Shown here: one piece after another, positions 44,543 through 55,144 of the stretch | How positions within the stretch are numbered: position 1 is the stretch's first letter | Layout of the letters: each line of letters begins with the position of its first letter | Source of the DNA: Cephalotus follicularis | Taxonomy: Eukaryota; Streptophyta; Magnoliopsida; Oxalidales; Cephalotaceae | Assembly: GCA_001972305.1 (NCBI GenBank) | Contig: BDDD01000563.1 | Coordinates: 83,374 to 147,373 of the forward strand | Length of the DNA: 64,000 nt | Direction of reading: 5' to 3' | Translations under genes and position numbers: made by a program | The notes under the pieces: model-generated | What the model saw: the letters and a program-made list of their open reading frames with translations, nothing else | Told to the model about the DNA's origin: nothing | Database searches by the model: none

Positions 44543-45425
44543 TGTCACGCCCCGAACCAAGAGGAGGACCCCAAGGTCAGACACGTGACATGCATTCCAT
44601 ACATTCCACTCAAAACATCATCCAAAATGTGGTATAAATTTAAAACTTCAATACAATAACTTGCATTAGGAATAACCATTCATATCTGGCGTGGAAAAAC
44701 CCTAGAATATACATTGGCATCTTATAATAGAAGCACTGCCACAAGCCGGCAGGTCAACATAACTAATTTACAAACATTCTTATACATCATGTCTCTTATA
44801 GAATGTAGGTATAAACAGTAAGAACTACACTGCTGACGAAGCCTTGCTCTGCGATCCGGCCCTTTTGATTAGAGAAGCATCCCCTGTACTTGCCATTAGT
44901 TGTTGTGCCCAGTTCGTGAATGGGTCAGCAGACCATAGCAGATATATGCATGGCATGGGGAAATGCATGAATACCAACAAATTCAAGCAACCATCATTCA
45001 CACGCTAGCTCTACAAACATTCCAGAGCATTCCTTAATCATCTAGGAACGCATACAACCCACAAGGTATGAGCAAGTAGGGCTTCCTTCCTTCTACACAA
45101 TCTAGGTGTCGCAGGCAGAGGAGTCAACTAACATAAGATCTCCTCGGCCTCCTCGGCTCAATATAGCAGAGAAGCATCCCCCAGCATCCTCGGCTCAAGG
45201 TAGCAGATAAGCATACCTCGACCTCTTCAACTCAAAGTAGCAGAGAAGTATCCCTTGGCCTCCTCGGCTCGAGGTTGTAGAGAAGCGTAGTAGAAAAGAA
45301 TTCCTCGACCTCCTTGGTTCAAGGTAGTAAACCACAGTCACTCGATAACCTTCCGCAACCATACCATTCCATAACAATAAATATACTGTCCCATAACCAT
45401 AAAGCATGAGGACGTAATACCTCCA
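44543..45425 (-). repeat. X3: partial LTR interrupted by F1
   Basis: Begins TGTCACGCCCCGAACC, the mirror of a gypsy LTR end (GGGGCGTGACA), and runs to the edge of F1 at 45426. It contains an imperfect tandem repeat at about 45140-45325. No coding sequence. Its other end is not in the window, so the type is inferred from the terminus only. Confidence 0.6.
45140..45325. repeat. Imperfect minisatellite, about 37 bp, five copies
   Basis: Units with CCTCGGCTCAAGGTAGCAG-AGAAGCAT recur at about 45152, 45189, 45224, 45262 and 45311. Steps are about 36-38 bp, the last about 49 bp. The CTCCTCGGC motif resembles the words in the LTRs of G and K. Confidence 0.75.
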
Positions 45426-48008
45426 TGTTGGGAGCGGCTCACAACGGAAGAAGCAATTTTAACTTTAGGGTTTAGGGACGATTAATTTTAAATTTTATCC
45501 AATTAATTAATCCTTAAGCAATGGACTTCCCTAATCTAAGTCCAAATTGTCCCAATTAATAAATCCAAGGAACACTAATTAACATACAATCAAACACATA
45601 ACCAAATCAAAGCATGGGGGGAGATCGGGTTCAACATAGGGTTGCCATAAACCCTAATAATGGGCACTGAAAAATGGCTCACAAGGAAAACACACAAACC
45701 CTAGCCAATGGTCCAAGAAACCCGAACCATAGCTTCCCTAACCATATGGGTTGCTAAGGTTCCCACAAAAGAGACATGGGGGTTCAGCTAGGGTTCACTA
45801 ACCCAAGCTACAACCCGCTGGCAAGAACCAAAGAGCAAGAAGAAAAGAGATGGTTACAAAAGGGTGATGGTTCCTTCCATCAAGTCTAGCTCCCTCTACC
45901 CTTTAATCCCAAGAGCACCAAGGATCTCCAAGATTATCCCTAAACCACGGATAAGGAAGATGATATGTTGGAGGCCAAGTGTTTGACCGGTGCTACAAAA
46001 CTCTAGGTGAAGATAAGATGCAGTGTACAAGTTAACTCCACCTATAAAGAGCTTTGAGTGGTGAAAGGATGGTTGAAAATGACTATCTCTTCAAACCAGA
46101 CGTATTGGTGTCGACGCCTAGCGTAAGATGAGACGGAAAGAGGAGAAAGACAACATGGCTTGGAAGAGGGAGAGAGAGAGAGAGAGATGAAGTGTAAAGT
46201 GTGTTGTGAAAAGTGTTTTGTCCCATGTGACCTCTTGTCCTTTTTGTCATTAAAGAAAACTTTCTTTAATGCTTTTTGTTCTCGCTCATTTAATTCTCAA
46301 GGTCAACTCCTTAGCTTCTTGAACGCACTTCCTTTTTCCCACCAACTTCTCTTAAGTTGGACATGTGTCGTGTGTGAGCCTAGGATGGCATCAACACCAT
46401 GCGCCTCTTCTTATCATGGCGTCAACGCCAACGATAAAATGAAACAAGCTGTCTCTTCCTTTCATGGAACCGATGCATGCTCTTCATAGCGACAACCCGA
46501 TGTGTCTTTTCTTATAATTGTGTCAACACCAACGATAAGATGAGACGGGCTATCTCTTCCTTTCATAGCGTCGATGCATGCTCTTCATTGCGTCAACGAT
46601 TATAGTCTCTGGATGTCATGGCGTCAACGTATGCTTTGCATGGCGTTAACGCTCAAAGCCTCTATCATGGCGTCAATGAATGCTCTTCATGGCGTTAACG
46701 CCCAAGACAAAGGATGAGATAGTCTCATCAAAATTTTCAACCCTCTGTTTAGAATATTTCATCGTGGCATTGCATGGACCCATATCCAGCAAATGAAATA
46801 CTCACTAGCAAAGTAACATCTCCCTGATGTTATCCTTTCACTAAATGACATGTGTCCATCACATGTCAACCTGTTCAAAGTCAGGCATGACCCGAAATCC
46901 TGTCGATCTCCGGCATGATGATAAATTCCCAGAATATCCTGATTTTTGGTACCACTATTCTAACAGTCACTAACTATTAAAACAGCCTGGGTGTGAGATC
47001 TAGTCACCCCCCGAATTCGTGTATTACCACGACCATCTATCATAATCCGAATAGCCAGTGCTTTACTTAGTCATCGGAATATGTGTCATGGTTCCCTCGT
47101 CATACTTGGTTCCGATCACAGCCTAGGGTTTGGATGAATGTCACCCCTAGATATTCTACAATAACTATGAATCTATGATCACATTGAGACTATCGTCAGA
47201 TCTCCCATGGAAACCTCTCATTCCGAGTCTACCAATGCCTAATCAAGACTTTTAAGTCTACAACGTACATAGAAAAAAAGAGCCGGTCACCCTCAGCCCA
47301 TGTGTGATGAACCCATATTGCGCACTCGCCATACATCTCAATGCAGCTTCCACAAGACCCAAAGACAACCCTTTTGCCAGCACGTGACTAGTGCTAGGGA
47401 AGGCGGATTTCAAAGTCAAGCAGTTACTACACAATGCATGCCAGCCGCTCTGGTCGAAGGAGACAGCGCAGGCTATAGACCTACTACTCACCATAGATTA
47501 TACACTAAAAAGACCATAGGAATCCTTTTGACATTGGGTATTGACTATCCAAATAGGTTTCCTATTGGTGAGTCAGTTTGGTGTCATGCTCTTAACACAC
47601 ACCTCACAGTAGCTTTAGGGATAAAGGCAAATGGCAATGAGATAACCATCCTCCACTGCTAACCCGAGAGCAAGCATAATGTGACAAGTCTTTGCGGTTC
47701 ATGAATTGCCCAAAGAAAGTGAACCTATGACTTGGAACATTTTGTGACATGGAGTAAGGATCTCATTCTCATATCCTCCATGGAATGAGATCCAACCCAT
47801 AGATGTGACAGGGTGCTATATGGCATACAGGTAATTATAAATAATTATTCTGTTCCTTTTGGTTGGTTGGGATGAGCCGTATAGCCTTGCCAATACAATA
47901 AATATGCACAGAAAACATGAATGGAATTCAAAATTGTATAAATCAATAGTGTAATATATACAAACAACAAGCCATATCGTGGCATACAGGGGCACCCTTA
48001 ACCTAACA
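45426..48008 (-). repeat. F1: Ty1/copia LTR
   Basis: 2583 bp from TGTTGGGAGCGG to CCTAACA, aligned throughout with the LTR at 48503-50988. A purine tract on the minus strand (CCAAGTGGGAGGT) follows at 48009, so this is a 3' LTR of a minus-strand element. It contains GTCAAC and GTTAAC sites at 46390-46700. Open frames such as that at 46160-46489 are not conserved in the partner LTR. Confidence 0.87.
46570..46699. promoter_or_regulatory. Phased palindrome array in F1, 22-bp pairs
   Basis: Cores start at 46570 (GTCGAT), 46592 (GTCAAC), 46623 (GTCAAC), 46645 (GTTAAC), 46672 (GTCAAT) and 46694 (GTTAAC). Steps are 22, 31, 22, 27 and 22 bp. Flanks are of the form CATGGCGTCAACGC. Nearly all cores are one or two CpG-type transitions away from GTCGAC. 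Confidence 0.6.
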
Positions 48009-48502
48009 ACCTCCCACTTGGCCCTATAGCCACGATGACCTATAGCCTAAGCCCATGGCACTTCTATGTCTCTCCAGAATAGTGCTACTCAAGGCCTTGG
48101 TCAGTGGGTCTACTAAATTTGCCTCCGCGGTAACTCTCTCAAGGGTAATGTCTTCTCTGTCAATGACCTCTCAAATCAGGGGATACTGTCACTGTATATG
48201 CTTGGAGCGATGATGAGACCGGGGTTCTTTGGCTTGTGCGACAGCCCCATTGTGGTCACAGTGTACCACAACAGGACGTGTAATGGTTGGAACCACAGAA
48301 AGTTCAGCAATGAACTTTCACATCCAAACAGCTTCCTTGGCGGCATCAGAGGCTGGAACATATTACACTTCCGTTGTGGAGTCCACAGTAGTTTCTTGCT
48401 TCAAACTCCTCCGCTCACAGCCACCCCATTTAGGACGAAAACATATCCTGATACGAACTTGTGATCATCAGGATCACTGTCAAAACTAGAGTCTGTATAG
48501 CC
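48009..48502 (-). pseudogene. F1 RNase H remnant (Ty1/copia)
   Basis: Homologous to the RNase H end of F2 at 50989-51480. It keeps traces of the CDNNGAV-like block (about 48250), the EPRSH-KHI region and the TKAEYVAAS region, all broken by stops. It ends abruptly at 48502 in the DSDDH block where F2 begins, so F2 is inserted in F1. Confidence 0.82.
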
Positions 48503-50988
48503 TATTGGGAACGCGTGGCCCACGCACAATGGAAGACTTATCAATTCGGACATCAAGGTTTAGGGCCGATTAACTTTAATTTTCCACCAATAGATCAATC
48601 CCCAAGCAATGGGATTCCCTAATGTAAGTTCAAAAATTCCCAATAAATGGCAAGGAACTCTAATCAACATTCAATCAAACCAAAACCCAAAACAAAGCAT
48701 AGGCCAAAACGGGTCAAAAAGCTAGGATTGTCGTAAACCCTAGAAATGGACTCCAAACATAGGCTCACAAGGAAATACACAAAACCATAGACTAAAGTCC
48801 AATCAACCCACACCCAAGAATCCCTAACCTTATGGGATGACAAACAAAGCACCAAAAAAAACCATGGAGGTTTGGCTTGGGTACACACACCCTCACACCA
48901 ACCCACTGCCACAGCGCCACAAGGGAGAGTAAGAAGAGATTCTTACCAATGGTGAAGACACCTTCCTTCAAGAATAACCCCCTCTATGCTTTATCCCTAA
49001 AAGCTCTAAGCTTCTCCATAAGCCACGGATGGGAGAATCAAGGATGCAAGGCTAAGTGTTTATCCTACACTAAATCACTCTAGGTGTAGATAAGATGCAG
49101 TGTACAAAGTATCTCCACCTATAATGACCTTTGGGTGGTGAAAGGAAGCTTGAAAATGGCTGCAAAAATGAACCAGACGTTATTGGAGTCAATGGGTAGG
49201 CAATAGGCATCGATGCTTACGATTGCAGCAGGAAGAAGAGAGACGCAGGGAAGAGAGAGAAAGAGAAAGACTCAAAGTGTGTTGAACAAGCTTCTGTCAA
49301 GCTATTTATAGTTAGACTTTCTCTCTCCTAATTTTTCCTCGCATAAGCCTGTCATGGCGTCGACACCATACGTCTCATCTTATCTAGGCATCAACGTCAA
49401 TGATAGGATGAAACAGGCGCTAAGTCTCATTTGTCTTCGCGTCAACTCCTAAACCACGCAGAGTCAATATGTAAAGCTGCTGGTTTTTAAAACGTAAACG
49501 TATGCTCTACATGGCGTTAACATCCAGCGGCCTTTTCAAGTTATGGCGCTGACGTGTACCCCTCATGGCGTCGACGTGTAAAGCTACTAGTTTTGTTAGC
49601 GTCAACGTATGCTCTTCATGGCGTTAACGCCATGAAACCCAACTAGACATGGTGTCAACGCACACCAATGGCATCGACGCCCAAGACAAAGATGAAACAA
49701 TATCTCTTCTATTTTTCAAAACCCTTTGCATGGAATATTTCATCATGCCATTGAATGGACCTAAATCCATCAAATGAAATACTCACTAGCAAAGCAACAT
49801 CTTTCTTGATGTTGTCCTTTCACTAAATGATATGTATCCCACCACATATCAACCTGTTCAAAGTCAGGAAGGACCCGAAAGCCTGTCGATCTCCGATATG
49901 ATGATAAATTTCCAATACACTCCGATATCTGGTACGACCATTCTGATAGTCACTGACTATCAAAACAGCACCGGTGTGAGCGCCCGTCACCCCCGGATCC
50001 GTGTATTACAACATCTATCAATCATGAACTAAATAGCCAGTCGCTCTATCCAGTCATCGGTATATGTGTCATAAATCCCTCGTCATACTTGGCTCCGATC
50101 ACAGTCTAGGGTTTGGATGAATGTCACCCCTAGTGTTGTTGCGATAACTATGAATCTATGATCGCACTAAGACTATCGGTAGACCTCCCACAAGAACCTC
50201 TTGGTCCCAGTCCAACTATGCTTGATCAGGACTTTTAAGTCTGCAACGTACATAGACAAATATGGCCGGTCACCCTCAGCCCCGGTGCGACGATCCCCTT
50301 TGCACACTCGCCCATAGATCTGAATGTGGCTCCCTTAAGACCCAAAGACAACCCTTTTTCCAGCACGTGGCTAGTGCTGGGGAAGGCAGAAATCAAAGTC
50401 AAGCAGTCACCATACAATGCATGCCAGCCGCTCAGGTCAAAGGAGACAACGCAGGCTATAGACCTACTAGTCACCAGAGACTATACACTATCAGGACCAT
50501 AGGAATCCTATTAACATTAGGTATTGACTATCCAAATAAGTTTCCTATTGGTGGGTCTGTTCAGTGTCATGCTCTCTAGCATACACCTCACATTTAGCTT
50601 TAGGGATAAACCCAAATGGCTACGAAATAATCATCCTCAACTGCTAACCCAGGAGCAAGCTTAACGTGATAAGTCTTTATGGTTCATCAATGGCCCAAAT
50701 AAAGTGAACCTATGACTTGAAACATTTGTTAGAGGGAGTAAGGACCTCATTCTCATAGCCTTCTCGGCACGAGATCCAACCATTTGGTGTGACAGAGCAC
50801 TATATGACATACAGTTAATTATGAATAATTATTTTGTTCTTTTTGGTTGGTTGGGATGAGCCACATAGCCGTGCCAATAATAAATATGCGCATGAAATAA
50901 AAATTGAATTCAAAATTGTATTAATGAAGAGTGTACATACAACCAACAAGCCATATCGTGGCATACAGGGGCACCCCTAACCTAAAAA
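48503..50988 (-). repeat. F2: Ty1/copia LTR
   Basis: About 2486 bp from TATTGGGAACGCG (TG changed to TA) to CCTAAAA (CA changed to AA). A minus-strand polypurine tract (CCAAGTGGGAGA) follows. It is a diverged second member of the F1 family. No gene is supported. Confidence 0.85.
49359..49678. promoter_or_regulatory. Phased palindrome array in F2, 22/31-bp alternation
   Basis: Cores start at 49359 (GTCGAC), 49390 (ATCAAC), 49516 (GTTAAC), 49548 (GCTGAC), 49570 (GTCGAC), 49601 (GTCAAC), 49623 (GTTAAC), 49654 (GTCAAC) and 49673 (ATCGAC). The last five steps are 22, 31, 22, 31 and 19 bp. In LTR direction the array lies about 1.31-1.63 kb from the LTR start, the same place as in F1. Confidence 0.6.
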
Positions 50989-51698
50989 TCTCCCACTTGG
51001 CCGTATAGCCACGACGACCGATAGCCTAAGCCCATAGCACTCCGACGTCTCCTTAGAATTGTGTTGCCCAAGGCCTTGGTCAGTGGGTCTACTAAATTTT
51101 CCTTCCTTGGAAACTCTCTCAAGGGTCATGTCTCCTCTGTCAATGATCTCTCTAATCAGGTGATACCGTCGCTGTATATGTTTGGAGCGATGATGAGACC
51201 GGGGTTCTTTGGCTTGTGCAACAGCCCCATTGTTGTCACAGAACACCACAACTGGACATGCACTGGTTGGAATGACATCAAGTTCAGCAAAGAACTTTCA
51301 CATCCAAAAAGCAACCTTAGCGGCATTTGAGGCTGCAACATATTCCGCTTTTGTGGTGGAGTCAACAGTAGTCTCATGCTTGGAACTCCTCCAGCTCACA
51401 GCACCTCCTTTCAGGACAAAAACATATCCTGAAACAGATTTGTGATCATCCGAATCACTATTGAAACTAGAGTCTATAAAGCCCTCTAATCTCAACTCAC
51501 TGTCTCCCCCATAGACCAAGAAGGTATCCTGAGTCCTTCTCAGGTATTTGAGAACCCCCTTGATTGCCTCCCAATGTTTGTCACCGGGATCAGACTGAAA
51601 TCGACTAGCCATACCCTAGGCATAGGTGACATCAAGTCTAGTAGACAGCATGGCATACATGATGGAGACAATAGCCAAAGCGTATGGCTGCCTACTCA
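50989..51698 (-). pseudogene. F2 reverse transcriptase end and RNase H (Ty1/copia)
   Basis: Reading right to left from the CACTA insertion: IVSIMYAMLSTRLDVTYA (end of RT region), then a clean 104-codon frame (51612-51298) with GDKHWEAIKGVLKYLRRTQD, LEGFIDSSFNSDSDDHKSVSGYVF and TTKAEYVAASNAAK, where the RNase H acidic residues lie. After a stop comes VFCDNNGAVAQAKEPRSHHRSKHI and RRYHLIREIIDRGD. The order and wording are those of copia RNase H. The rest of Pol, upstream in reading direction, lies beyond the CACTA element and outside the window. Confidence 0.9.
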
Positions 51699-52170
51699 CA
51701 CTACTAGAAAAATAACATTTCTCGAGTGCCTTTTCTACCGACCGCTATGCCGACCACCTTAGCGGTCGGCAATTGTCCTCAAGTGAAATCTTGTTGCTTC
51801 CCCATTGGCAACAACAATATTTAGGAATTGCCGACCGCCAAAGCGGTCGGTAATTCCAAAAGAAACAATATTATTATTTATTTCATTTTAGCAACCGCAT
51901 TTTTGTTTTACTGCCCGCTATGACGGTCGGGCGCTACTAGAAGAAGAACATTTTAGCCGACCGCGTTGCCGACCGCTACTACTAAAGCGGTCGGTAAATG
52001 CCCTCAATTGAAATTGTGTTGATTTCCCATCGACAATCGCTTTTTTTGAATTGCAGACCGCTTTTGCGGTCGGCAATTCCAAATTTACCAATATTATTAT
52101 TTATTTCAATTTGGAATTGCCGACAGCTTTTTTTTTACCGACCGCTCTGGCGGTCGGTATTTTTCTTATT
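51699..52170. repeat. CACTA terminus and subterminal repeats, tandemly duplicated
   Basis: GCCGACCGC and its mirror GCGGTCGGC occur in both orientations about every 20-70 bp, as in TnpA-binding subterminal regions of CACTA elements. The first 233 bp (51699-51931) and the next about 240 bp (51932-52170) are diverged copies of each other. The second starts with its own terminus-like CGCTACTAGAAGAAGAACAT. Confidence 0.9.
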
Positions 52171-55144
52171 TCGAATTTATGCAGATGTGTTCCTTTAACA
52201 CGGTTTCGGTCCTTTTTTTTAATAAAACTGCAATCTCTCAGTTTCTCTCTCTCTCTCTCTCTCTCTCTTCCACCTGACCTAGCCCCCAATCTCTCTCTCT
52301 CTCACCTCGATCCATACCTCTCTTCATCACCGGCGACATCAGAGGTAGAAAAAAAAGTTTACTGTACTCTTCATCTCCGGCGACATCGAAGGTAGAAAAA
52401 AAGTTTACACGGCTTGGTTGATTGGTTGGGCACTTATTCTTGAATATGCAATTGGTGTTTCGACGATAGCACGTGGCATAACCCGAAATCTGGTATGTTA
52501 GGTCTTCTCTTACTTATGCTCTGAGTCGTTGTCACTAGTCATTATCTGCTTCGTTTAATTTTTATGCATTATTTGGAATTTTATTCCACCTAAGTCTCTA
52601 TACCGCTTTTGATAATGTTATTGACTAGATTGATATTCAACTTTTGAGATGGGGCTACTGTTACCTTAATATTTGTTAAAAAGTTGTATTTTTCCTCAAA
52701 GAAGTATGCAAATTTTTACAAGAGGAGTTCAGCAATTATGGCCTGTGACATGTGGTGGTCGAGAATATCTGTTTTTTGAAATTTCTACTTTTTGATGAAT
52801 TGGTGATTTGAGCTAATGATATAGTTTATAGAGGATTTGACTATTTAATGAATCTCATATAAATCTTACTACATACTAAACATACAATTAAGTAAAATAT
52901 TAAAATTACAATAGTAGACCTATCAAAAAACAATATTAGAAATATTAGAAATATAATTTTAGATATATGGTATATAGAATATACCCGAATCTATAGTTAA
53001 GAATAATGCTTTAAAGTCAATCTCCGACATTAATCTCTTTTTGCACATACCAAACCGTTATTTATTGAAACAATTATGGAAGTGGTCGAATTTGGAGTGT
53101 CAATAATAAAATTAGAGGATTGCTCGTGCCAGTTGCTTTACGCACATTTGTGCGTCTGATGCTGCCATCTCAGCATGGACGCATGTGGACCCACAAATTC
53201 ATGTTGAGGTGACAACATCAAGAATGTGAGTGTACGTCAGGCACGACTCACACTAACATGCCTCGTAAAATTATGTCTCGTCATGTATGAATAATTTTGA
53301 TATATCTATTTTAGCAGACCAAATTTTCTCATAACTTTAAGAGTATAACTGGATAAGTTTTAAACATGCTTTAAATCCTCTAAAACAAAAGAGATCACTT
53401 CTGTTTTGAAGCAACAGGCATTGTTATTTTAATCAATGAAAAGCTGTCCAACAAATATGATGTCAAGCTTGTTTGATATTGCATTAATGGATTTTGTAAT
53501 ATTCATACACCACCACAGTAATACAACTAATGTTATTGGAGGGCAATGAATAATTAGTAACTCATTTGGAGGGGTTCTTACCTGTCAATATATAAAACAT
53601 GCATTGGAGAGTTTTTGTCTTCATATGTATCAGTGAGTAATCACCTTATAGTTGTGTTTTGCTATATATGAAAAAATTACCTTAAATGCTTGAACTAATT
53701 GACCATATAAGGTTTATTCGAAAGTTATGGATAAGAATTAATGTTGTTCCTAGCTTTAACTATGATTATGAGTGAGAGTTTTGGTTGCTAATATATATAT
53801 ATATAGTAATTACCCATGAATGAACAGCAAATATCTTAAGACTTGGAGGATTTTCATCTTTTTGGTTCTCATTTTGTCCACTGAACTTCCAGGTATGTGC
53901 CACTCTCATGTATCTCTGCAAATTAATTTGATATTGTATTCATTTTTTTATAAGAAATGTAGAGATAGGAGTACCATTGAAGAATATATAGAGGAATTGA
54001 AATAAATATCACCTGAATCTCAATTCCAAAGCCTAATCTATCCATATTTTTGGATGTCTATTTCCTGTGTTGGGTACGTTATATGTGACAAGTTACGCAC
54101 TTGACCTGTTATTCCATACCTAATTCAGGACCCTTTGCTGGCTATATGTGGTTTTAGCCAATTTGTGACCAAGTCTTGAAAGATGGACCTCTAAATATAG
54201 CTTCTCAATTTCTGCCGACGTGATTAATCTCAAACATCCAATGAATGAATAATTTGACTCCTACATCGGTTAATTATCAATTAACTTATATACGATGTTT
54301 CATTAGCCTTCTCCCCTTTTCTATTTAGTGAAGTATATTTTGTTTCCCATTTGTATGTAATGAGTTTGGTGACATATTAAAGTCCTTGGTGAGAATTTCA
54401 AACCTAATAAGATGTTGACTTGAATGAGAGCAGAGACCATAAAGACAGATATATATACATATATTTAAACAAGGAATTGAGTTTTGAACTGAAAAATTGC
54501 TTTCACAGGTTTTGCTAATTTTGGGGGAGTCCCAATTATAGATGAACCCTACCAGTTTTTCAGTAAAAAATTAAGGGATAAAATTATTTTCAAAACTTAC
54601 TGATGAAAATGTAATAACACATTAAATTCTATAGTTTTATTAATAATAACATAATCTTGTCATTGCTATATATGAAGTAAAGAGGGGGAGTTTGATGTCC
54701 CTTTTGAACTCCTTGGAAGAACCCAATAATATTCTTAATTCTTCATGATAAGCCTTTAATTTTGAAAAATGTTAATAATTAATTCAACATATTGTAAAGG
54801 ACAATATAGTCATTATATATTTAAAACCTAAAAAGACTCTCATGTAATGACATTTTGTGATATAGAACTCCTCCTTTGTTTTAAAAACAAAACATAACTC
54901 ATTCTTTGTTTGAAAAAGTACCTAAGGTTCTTCTATTGCTAATGACATTTCAAAAGAAAAAGAAGAAAAGGAGACAGAAATCAAAAGGAAAACACAAATA
55001 TTCATTGTCCATTTGGTAAAATAGATATAATAATATACAGAACATGTCACGGATGTAAGTTGCATACTTGAGTCTGAATCTACTATATTTTTTGTGACAT
55101 GTCCAGTGACACGCGTAGGGAATATGTAAGGCGATCGGAGTTGG
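52171..55144. other. CACTA internal region without recognised gene
   Basis: A (CT)n tract lies at 52240-52270, followed by two copies of a CTTCATC-CCGGCGACATC-AAGGTAGAAAAAAA unit (52321-52360 and 52366-52400). The rest is AT-rich with no conserved domain. It may hold the promoter, 5' UTR and first introns of the transposase gene, or a decayed TnpA-type gene; neither can be shown. The (AT)n run at 53791-53804 is a small microsatellite. Confidence 0.6.

Noticed and set aside
46160..46489. A 109-codon open frame inside the F1 LTR
   Set aside because: It is low in complexity, spans the palindrome region, and has no counterpart in the F2 LTR.
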